Origin: Schwartzia sp. (in: firmicutes)
GTDB taxonomy: Bacteria > Bacillota > Negativicutes > Selenomonadales > Selenomonadaceae
Assembly (NCBI GenBank): GCA_024691625.1
Contig: JAILNL010000078.1
Span: 1 to 5,194, forward strand
Length of the DNA stretch: 5,194 bases
Reading direction: 5' to 3'
Part shown: positions 1-4,504 of the stretch, piece by piece
How positions within the stretch are numbered: the stretch's first letter is position 1
Layout of the letters: each line of letters begins with the position of its first letter
The notes under the pieces: model-generated
Seen by the model: only the letters and a program-made list of their open reading frames with translations
The model's database searches: none
Told to the model about the DNA's origin: nothing
Made by a program: the position numbers and the translations under genes

Positions 1-620
1 GCTTTACTCAGGGCCATGGCAATGACCATTCCCGCACTATCGGCCTCAGAGCGAACTGGAATATATTTGACAGCGGTGTTACTGAGGCTGCCGTCGATAA
101 AGCAAAGACGAATTATGAGATAGCGGAGCTGCAGGTAAAGAAGGATAAAGAGGATATTGACCTCAACGTCCGTCAGCAGTACTACAATATGCGCGAGGCA
201 CAGCGCCGCCTTATTGCTACGCAGTCCGCGGTAAAGGAAGCAGAAGAGGATTACTACATCACAAACGAGAAATACCGTGCAGGTCAGGGAATTATGCTGG
301 ATATTCTCGACGCGCAGGTAGCACTCTCTACGGCACAGCTTAACTACATCAGTGCCGAATATGATTATGCACGCTATAAGGCTGCTGTTGAAAACGCGGT
401 TGGTCTTGATATAGGCCAGTCCCCTGATGATATTGACCCGAATGCTGTTATTGAGGCAAAGAAACGCTTCGGAGACAGACCTGTTCCGGCAGATGCTCCG
501 GTATCCCGCGATTACCGCCATGCACGCTCAGTTGTAGATGATGAACGTGTTCCGGAGGAAATCGAGGCTGCTGCGGCTGCGGCAAAAGCTGCTAACAGAC
601 ATGACAGAGAGGTGAAATAA
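1..620 (+). CDS. TolC family outer membrane efflux channel, C-terminal part (5' end outside window)
   Basis: This is the C-terminal 205 residues of an outer-membrane channel of the TolC/OEP family; the first complete codon starts at base 3 and no stop interrupts the frame to TAA at 618-620. TolC proteins form trimeric beta-barrel/alpha-barrel ducts through which inner-membrane pumps export substrates. Visible here are the family-typical strand-to-helix transition LRANWNIFDSG (about residues 15-25), a long heptad-rich helix (about 26-88), the turn motif KYRAGQGIMLDILDAQ (about 90-105) and a returning helix ending in NAVGLD (131-136). After this comes a charged tail of about 65 residues rich in Asp, Pro, Arg and Ala, including six consecutive Ala (189-194). 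An ATG at 189 is in frame but is an internal Met in the middle of the helical domain, not the start. The stop codon abuts the macA start, placing the gene in the efflux operon. Family assignment is firm; the specific partner is inferred from context. Confidence 0.93.
   Translation, partial: FTQGHGNDHSRTIGLRANWNIFDSGVTEAAVDKAKTNYEIAELQVKKDKEDIDLNVRQQYYNMREAQRRLIATQSAVKEAEEDYYITNEKYRAGQGIMLDILDAQVALSTAQLNYISAEYDYARYKAAVENAVGLDIGQSPDDIDPNAVIEAKKRFGDRPVPADAPVSRDYRHARSVVDDERVPEEIEAAAAAAKAANRHDREVK
608..614 (+). promoter_or_regulatory. Ribosome binding site of the macA-like gene, inside the tolC coding end
   Basis: AGAGGTG lies 6 nt before the ATG at 621 and within the last codons of the tolC-like gene. 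Because the tolC stop (618-620) directly touches the macA ATG, ribosomes finishing tolC are placed on the next start, which suggests translational coupling. The coupling is an inference from spacing. Confidence 0.7.
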
Positions 621-1754
621 ATGGAAATCAACGGCAAGGTAAAAGCAGGTGTAATAGCTCTTGTTATTGCGGCGGGTGCCTTTGGCGGTTGGCAGTATTA
701 CCGCTCCGGGCAAAAGGCGGAAAAAGCAGCACAGGTACAGACCGTTGAAGTAAAAAAGCAGGATCTCAAATCTACTGTTTCAGCAACGGGAACGCTCCGT
801 CCGCTGAACTCTGTAGAAGTCAGCTCAAAAATTACGGCACGTATTAAAACGGTGCTTGTAAAAGAAAATGATAAAGTAAAAGCGGGGCAGACGGTCGCTA
901 CCCTTGACGGCAAGGATTTTGAGGCAAAGCGCGAGCAGGCCCAGTACAAGGTTGTCAATGCAAAAGCAAAATATGACCGTATGACGCATCTCTATAATAT
1001 CGGAGCCAGCACGCAGGAGGACTATGAGGACGCGGTATATCAGTACGATACGGCTCTCAGTAATCTTGAGGTAACGGAGTCCGATTTGGCGGAAACTGTC
1101 ATCACAGCACCTATGGACGGAGTTGTTGTTGGTGAACCTCTGACGCCGGGTACCATGGCGGTACAGGGCAATTCAAACCCGACGGTAATCATGCGTATCG
1201 CAGACCTTTCGACAAAACAGATAAAGGCTAAAATTGATGAAACGGATATCGGAAGTGTCCGTGTCGGACAGAGGGCGACATTTACAGTAGACGCTTATCC
1301 GAACAAGACCTTTACGGCAAAGGTATCCCTTATCTCTCAGACAGACGTAACCAGCAGCTGGGGAACGTCATCTTCCTCAAGCTCTTCCTCTGTCAGCGTT
1401 ATTTACTACTATGTAACTCTTGATGTTGAGGACCCTGACAATCTTCTCCTGCCGGGTATGACGGCACAGGTGGAGGTCATCACCTCGGATAAGCCTCAGA
1501 CACTTGCAATTCCTATTTCTGCACTTAAAACAAATACAGGCGGAAGCTACGTTCTTTTGATGCAGCCTGACGGCTCGACAAAGGAACAGTATATTGAAAC
1601 AGGAATATACAGTGATGAATACGTAGAAGTTCTTTCAGGACTTAATGAAGGTGATGTTATTGCCAACAGCTATAAAGCCAAGAAGAGCAGCACCGGAAAT
1701 ACAGGCGGAAACCGCTGCGGCGGTAACCGTGGCGGTGGACGTCCACCGTTTTAA
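621..1754 (+). CDS. macA: MacA-like periplasmic adaptor (membrane fusion protein) of an ABC efflux pump
   Basis: This 377-residue protein would bridge the inner-membrane ABC transporter and the TolC duct in the periplasm. An N-terminal hydrophobic segment (about residues 8-25) without a lipobox looks like an uncleaved membrane anchor. It is followed by the first half of the lipoyl-like domain (about 66-97, with VKENDKVKAGQTVATLDG), a short alpha-helical hairpin (about 99-158), the second lipoyl half with the hallmark ITAPMDGVV (161-169), a beta-barrel domain (about 192-290) and a membrane-proximal domain (about 294-350). The hairpin tip has R120, L124 and T131, spaced as in the RLS motif by which adaptors dock to TolC. 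Oddities are a run of eight Ser (250-257) and a Gly/Arg/Asn-rich tail ending in RPPF. Length is close to E. coli MacA and Bacillus YknX. The ATPase and permease follow directly. Family is certain; orthology to MacA rather than another ABC-linked adaptor is likely, not proven. Confidence 0.92.
   Translation: MEINGKVKAGVIALVIAAGAFGGWQYYRSGQKAEKAAQVQTVEVKKQDLKSTVSATGTLRPLNSVEVSSKITARIKTVLVKENDKVKAGQTVATLDGKDFEAKREQAQYKVVNAKAKYDRMTHLYNIGASTQEDYEDAVYQYDTALSNLEVTESDLAETVITAPMDGVVVGEPLTPGTMAVQGNSNPTVIMRIADLSTKQIKAKIDETDIGSVRVGQRATFTVDAYPNKTFTAKVSLISQTDVTSSWGTSSSSSSSSVSVIYYYVTLDVEDPDNLLLPGMTAQVEVITSDKPQTLAIPISALKTNTGGSYVLLMQPDGSTKEQYIETGIYSDEYVEVLSGLNEGDVIANSYKAKKSSTGNTGGNRCGGNRGGGRPPF
1733..1748. 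repeat. Perfect 16-bp palindrome at the 3' end of the macA-like gene
   Basis: CGGTGGACGTCCACCG is perfectly self-complementary and encodes the last Gly-Gly-Arg-Pro-Pro residues of the adaptor. In RNA it could form a 6-bp stem with a 4-nt loop, extended outward by two G-U pairs, ending just before the stop codon and ribosome binding site of the next gene (1752-1760). It could modulate expression of the ATPase or mark an mRNA processing site, or it may simply follow from the Gly/Arg/Pro codons. No function is shown. Confidence 0.5.
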
Positions 1755-1760
1755 GGAGGG
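1753..1760 (+). promoter_or_regulatory. Ribosome binding site that sets the ATPase start at 1770
   Basis: AAGGAGGG overlaps the TAA stop of the adaptor gene (1752-1754). A GTG at 1761 is in frame but directly adjoins this Shine-Dalgarno sequence, leaving no usable spacing. The ATG at 1770 is 9 nt downstream of the site, so I choose it as the start. Overlap of stop codon and binding site suggests coupled translation of adaptor and ATPase. Confidence 0.8.
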
Positions 1761-1769
1761 GTGAGCGCA

Positions 1770-2477
1770 ATGGAAAAAACTATGATTGAGCTCGCCGGCA
1801 TAAAGAAAATATACTATGTAGGAGGGCAGGAGGTTGCCGCTCTGGCGGGAATCGACCTGAGTATCAGACAAGGTGAATTTGCAGCGCTGATGGGGCCTTC
1901 CGGTTCGGGAAAATCAACTCTGATGAATATTCTGGGCTGTCTGGACAGGCCAACATGCGGTTCATACAAGCTGGACGGCTTTGAGGTCGCGAATCTTTCG
2001 GATGATGAGCTTGCCGTTGTTCGTAATAAACGTATCGGATTTGTATTTCAGAATTTTAATCTTCTCTCACGTATATCTGCTGCTGAAAACGTGGCTTTAC
2101 CGCTTATCTACGCAGGTGTGGGAAAATCCGAGCGCGATAAAAGATCACGCCAGGTATTGGAATCCGTCGGACTCGGAGACCGTGCAGACCATCAGCCAAA
2201 TGAGCTGTCAGGCGGTCAGCGTCAGCGTGTTGCAATAGCCAGGGCACTTGTCAACGACCCTCATATCATCATGGCCGATGAGCCTACAGGAAATCTTGAT
2301 ACTAAATCCACCAAGGAAATAATGGAAATTTTCGAAGGGCTTCATCAGGCCGGACGTACCATTATCCTTGTTACGCATGAACCGGAGATTGCAGCCTGTG
2401 CCAGCAGACAGCTTCTGGTTCGTGACGGCCTCATCACAAAAGATGCCGGCAAGGGCGTAAAGATGGATGTCGTATAA
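1770..2477 (+). CDS. macB: MacB/LolD-type ABC transporter ATPase subunit
   Basis: This 235-residue cytoplasmic ATPase would form a dimer that drives the adjacent permease. All nucleotide-binding motifs are intact: Walker A GPSGSGKST (42-50), Q-loop Gln94 in FVFQNFNLL, ABC signature LSGGQ (146-150), Walker B IIMADE (166-171), D-loop NLDTKS and switch His203 in VTHEP. The pattern LMNILGCLDRPTCGSY after Walker A and QNFNLL is typical of the MacB/LolD/FtsE-like class that works mechanically on periplasmic clients. It is a stand-alone subunit, equivalent to the N-terminal half of E. coli MacB and to Bacillus YknY. The start at ATG 1770 is preferred over the in-frame GTG at 1761 because of Shine-Dalgarno spacing. 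The permease begins 15 nt after its stop. LolD or another MacB-class exporter ATPase would look similar; the adaptor and permease neighbours favour the MacB assignment. Confidence 0.95.
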   Translation: MEKTMIELAGIKKIYYVGGQEVAALAGIDLSIRQGEFAALMGPSGSGKSTLMNILGCLDRPTCGSYKLDGFEVANLSDDELAVVRNKRIGFVFQNFNLLSRISAAENVALPLIYAGVGKSERDKRSRQVLESVGLGDRADHQPNELSGGQRQRVAIARALVNDPHIIMADEPTGNLDTKSTKEIMEIFEGLHQAGRTIILVTHEPEIAACASRQLLVRDGLITKDAGKGVKMDVV

Positions 2478-2492
2478 AGGAGGAGAGAACGC

Positions 2493-3713
2493 ATGGGAAT
2501 GTTTATGGAAAGCGTGGAAATCGCGCTTCATGCACTTTTCGCGAATAAGCTGCGCTCGATCCTCACTATGCTGGGCATTATTATCGGTGTAGGCGCCGTT
2601 ATTGCGATGGTTGCCGTCGGTATGGGTGTACGGCAGAAGGTCACCAGCTCTATTGCCAGCCTCGGAAGCAATATGCTTATTATCCGTCCGGGAGCTGCGA
2701 CAACAGGCGGTGTCCGTGGCTCGGCAGGTTCGCGTACGACACTGAAATATGAGGACGCGCTGGCGATAAAAAAGAAAATCAAGGATGCGCAGTATGTGTC
2801 GCCTGTAGTCAGCAGCTCCTATCAGGTCGTCAACGGAAACCAGAACTGGAACACTCAGGTGCAGGGCGTAACACCGGAATTTATGCAGATTCGCGACCTC
2901 AGTGTTTCCAACGGTTCGTTTATTTCGGAAAATGACCTCGCTACGAGAAACCGCGTTGCCGTTATCGGCACAACGGTCTCGGAAAATCTTTTCGGAGAAG
3001 AGAATCCGGTAGGCCACACAATCCGAGTAAAAAATCAGCCATATCGCGTTATCGGTGTGCTTGAGAGCAAGGGCCAGTCCTCCACAGGACAGGACCAGGA
3101 TGATATGGTTATCGTTCCTCTTACTACAGCCATGGACCGACTTCTCGGCATCACTTATGTTAATATGATTAACGTGCAGGTTGTCAGTCAGGAAAAGATG
3201 GACGAGGTGCAGTCGAACATAGAGATACTTCTGCGCCAGCGTCACCATCTCGTGGGTGACAAGGAAAACGATTTTCAGGTACAGAACCTTACAAGTCTCA
3301 TGACCACGCTTAATGAGACGACCACAATGCTTACTCTGTTTTTGGGAAGTATTGCGGCTATTTCGCTCATTGTAGGCGGTATCGGTATCATGAACATCAT
3401 GATGGTGTCTGTAACGGAACGTACCCGTGAAATCGGTATACGAAAGGCGCTTGGCGCGACCTTCAAGAACATCATGACGCAGTTCCTTATTGAGTCTGTT
3501 GTCATAGGTGTTATCGGAGGCCTTATCGGTGTTGCCTTCGGTATCGGAGTGGCTCTCGCCATATCGAAATTCGGCGGGTTCCAGACTGTTATTACGGTTG
3601 GACCTATTCTGATGTCTTTCAGCTTCTCGGTGGGAATCGGTCTTTTCTTCGGAATTTATCCTGCAAGAAAAGCTGCACTTCTTGACCCGATTGAAGCGCT
3701 TCGTTACGAATAA
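2493..3713 (+). CDS. macB: MacB/FtsX-type ABC transporter permease subunit
   Basis: This 406-residue inner-membrane protein has the four-helix MacB topology. TM1 is at about residues 22-45 (LTMLGIIIGVGAVIAMV), followed by a large periplasmic domain (about 46-275) with the conserved RVAVIGTTVSENLFG (154-168) and NPVGHTIRVKNQPYRVIGVL (171-190) stretches. TM2 (about 278-304) leads into the signature MMVSVTERTREIGIRKALGA (303-322), a coupling element that contacts the ATPase, then come TM3 (about 331-357) and TM4 (about 367-389). The C terminus carries the family motif YPARKAALLDPIEALRYE. Such permeases do not move substrate through their own membrane domain; they transmit ATPase motion to the periplasm, pushing substrates through MacA and TolC. 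It is separate from its ATPase, like Bacillus YknZ. AAGGAGG at 2477-2483 lies 9 nt before ATG 2493. It is the last gene of the operon, and a terminator starts 8 nt after the stop. Confidence 0.95.
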   Translation: MGMFMESVEIALHALFANKLRSILTMLGIIIGVGAVIAMVAVGMGVRQKVTSSIASLGSNMLIIRPGAATTGGVRGSAGSRTTLKYEDALAIKKKIKDAQYVSPVVSSSYQVVNGNQNWNTQVQGVTPEFMQIRDLSVSNGSFISENDLATRNRVAVIGTTVSENLFGEENPVGHTIRVKNQPYRVIGVLESKGQSSTGQDQDDMVIVPLTTAMDRLLGITYVNMINVQVVSQEKMDEVQSNIEILLRQRHHLVGDKENDFQVQNLTSLMTTLNETTTMLTLFLGSIAAISLIVGGIGIMNIMMVSVTERTREIGIRKALGATFKNIMTQFLIESVVIGVIGGLIGVAFGIGVALAISKFGGFQTVITVGPILMSFSFSVGIGLFFGIYPARKAALLDPIEALRYE

Positions 3714-3721
3714 GAAAAAGA

Positions 3722-3756
3722 AAAAAGACACTCGGCTTGCTGCTGAGTGTCTTTTT
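3722..3756. terminator. Bidirectional intrinsic terminator between convergent operons
   Basis: AAAAAGACACTC (3722-3733) is perfectly complementary to GAGTGTCTTTTT (3745-3756), giving a 12-bp stem. The inner bases 3734-3736 and 3742-3744 add one G-U and two G-C pairs, leaving a five-base loop. On the + strand the stem ends in T5 and terminates the efflux operon. On the - strand the hairpin is followed by T-rich sequence derived from the A tracts at 3714-3726, and it lies about 20 nt past the xpt stop. Both transcripts can therefore end here. Confidence 0.92.
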
Positions 3757-3775
3757 GTATGCGTGAGTACAAATA

Positions 3776-4348
3776 TTATCTTGTGAAAGTAACCTTTCCG
3801 TCATCAAGCGATGCAATACTTGCAAGGGCCTCCAGATGATAGCCGGCCTCAATGATGCGGTTGTGTCCCTTTTGGAAAGCTTTTTCGATTGCGATGCCGA
3901 TACCTGCAACCTCGGAGCCGGCCTTCTCGACTATGCGTGCCATGCCGAGGGCAGCTTCACCGTTTGCGAGGAAGTCATCAATAATGAGGACTTTTTCGCC
4001 TGCAGGAAGGAATTTTTTCAATACCGTGATATGAGCCGTTTCCTGTTTTGTAAAGGAGTATACATCCTCAACATAAGCCGGGTCGGACATAAGCACAGAT
4101 GCCTTCTTGCGGGCGAAAACAAACGGAACATTGAGCTCAAGAGCCGTTGTGAGGGCCATGGAGATACCGGAAGCTTCAATCGTCAGGATGCGCTGAATGC
4201 CTTTATTGGCAAACAGGCGTGCAAATTCCTTGCCCATTTTAAGCATGAGCTGCGCGTCAACCTGATGGTTAAGGAAGGAATCTACTTTGAGGACGTTGCC
4301 CGGGAGGACAAGACCTTCTTCCTTGATACGATTTTCTAATAACTCCAT
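3776..4348 (-). CDS. xpt: Xanthine phosphoribosyltransferase
   Basis: This 190-residue cytoplasmic enzyme transfers the phosphoribosyl group of PRPP to xanthine, giving XMP for guanine nucleotide salvage. It matches the Bacillus Xpt family nearly end to end (the B. subtilis enzyme is only slightly longer): LKVDSFLNHQVD (20-31), TIEASGI (56-62), VPFVFARK (74-81), YSFTKQE (97-103), the PRPP-binding loop VLIIDDFLANGEAA (120-133) and AGIGIAIEKAFQ (148-159). The acidic pair in the PRPP loop is present. The start is supported by AGGAGGT (4355-4361 on the + strand coordinates) 6 nt upstream. In Bacillus xpt is followed by the xanthine permease pbuX in one operon; here a permease gene is divergent instead, sharing a 156-bp control region. 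The gene ends at the bidirectional terminator shared with the efflux operon. Function is confidently assigned from family motifs. Confidence 0.96.
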   Translation of the reverse strand: MELLENRIKEEGLVLPGNVLKVDSFLNHQVDAQLMLKMGKEFARLFANKGIQRILTIEASGISMALTTALELNVPFVFARKKASVLMSDPAYVEDVYSFTKQETAHITVLKKFLPAGEKVLIIDDFLANGEAALGMARIVEKAGSEVAGIGIAIEKAFQKGHNRIIEAGYHLEALASIASLDDGKVTFTR

Positions 4349-4354
4349 GATGTG

Positions 4355-4361
4355 ACCTCCT
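4355..4361 (-). promoter_or_regulatory. Ribosome binding site of xpt
   Basis: On the minus strand this reads AGGAGGT, 6 nt before the xpt ATG at 4348. It is a near-ideal Shine-Dalgarno sequence and fixes the xpt start. Confidence 0.85.
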
Positions 4362-4383
4362 GAGTAAAAAGTGTATTAAAATA

Positions 4384-4411
4384 AGTATACGATTCTGTGG
4401 ATAAAATGCAA
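4384..4411 (-). promoter_or_regulatory. Predicted sigma-A promoter of xpt
   Basis: Read on the minus strand, TTGCAT (4406-4411) is followed after 16 nt by TATACT (4384-4389), a good match to the housekeeping -35/-10 consensus. Transcription would start near 4377, giving a leader of roughly 28 nt. That leader is too short for a purine aptamer. The spacer holds a DnaA-box 9-mer, and the -35 lies within a short dyad. Confidence 0.7.
4396..4404 (-). promoter_or_regulatory. DnaA-box-like 9-mer in the xpt promoter spacer
   Basis: On the minus strand this is TTATCCACA, an exact match to the high-affinity DnaA box consensus. It sits entirely between the -35 and -10 of the predicted xpt promoter, so DnaA bound there would compete with RNA polymerase. 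A single 9-mer can occur by chance; no second copy was noticed nearby, so it is a candidate regulatory site and not a replication origin. Confidence 0.4.
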
Positions 4412-4419
4412 TAGCATTT
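4404..4419. promoter_or_regulatory. Short inverted repeat over the xpt -35 region (candidate operator)
   Basis: AAATGC and GCATTT (4404-4409 and 4414-4419) are perfect inverted arms around AATA. The repeat covers the xpt -35 hexamer, a usual place for a repressor site. I cannot name a regulator, and in AT-rich DNA such a short dyad may be accidental. Confidence 0.35.
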
Positions 4420-4431
4420 AGAAAAAGGTGA

Positions 4432-4456
4432 AAAAATTTTGCGTTCAAAAATTTTT
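4432..4456. promoter_or_regulatory. A/T-tract imperfect dyad over the permease -35 region
   Basis: AAAAATTTTG, a 4-base centre CGTT, and CAAAAATTTTT form an imperfect inverted repeat with one unequal A tract. It covers the -35 of the permease promoter. It could be an operator, curved DNA that stimulates both divergent promoters, or ordinary AT-rich spacer. Confidence 0.35.
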
Positions 4457-4467
4457 GGAGGTATACT
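4439..4467 (+). promoter_or_regulatory. Predicted sigma-A promoter of the purine permease
   Basis: TTGCGT (4439-4444) and TATACT (4462-4467) are separated by the optimal 17 nt. The start site would be near 4474, giving a leader of about 31 nt with the ribosome binding site GGGAGG at 4491-4496. The -10 box is identical to that of the divergent xpt promoter, and the two -35 boxes are 27 bp apart. Confidence 0.75.
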
Positions 4468-4504
4468 AGTCCTTGTTCACTTATTTTGACGGGAGGAAAT
4501 CTTC

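Noticed and set aside
1761..1769. GTG at 1761 as start of the ABC ATPase
   Set aside because: It directly adjoins the AAGGAGGG Shine-Dalgarno sequence, leaving no room for initiation; ATG 1770 has normal spacing.
2208..3731. A 507-codon open frame on the minus strand opposite the permease gene
   Set aside because: It is in exact codon register with the sense frame, so it stays open merely because the permease avoids the codons TTA, CTA and TCA. It ends at the TCA serine codon of the ATPase LSGGQ motif. Its product is a His/Arg/Asn/Cys-rich sequence with no domain, it begins inside the terminator, and the sense strand has clear conserved transporters.
3836..4339. A 167-codon open frame on the plus strand opposite xpt
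   Set aside because: It is fully antisense to a well-conserved xpt gene, has no convincing ribosome binding site and its product shows no recognisable motifs.
4396..4404. Replication origin suggested by the DnaA-box match
   Set aside because: Only one 9-mer was seen, with no cluster of boxes, no adjoining dnaA or dnaN genes and no unwinding element; it is at most a regulatory site.
4431..4456. Intrinsic terminator formed by the A/T dyad in the xpt/permease gap
   Set aside because: The stem would be almost purely A-U with one G-C pair and lies upstream of both starts within promoter sequence, so it would not terminate transcription.
4442..4480. Possible PurR boxes (GAAC cores on the minus strand near 4443 and 4475)
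   Set aside because: The Bacillus PurBox core is CCGAAC with AT-rich flanks, usually as two inverted copies about 16-17 nt apart. These two cores lack the CCG part and face the same way, so the match is too weak.
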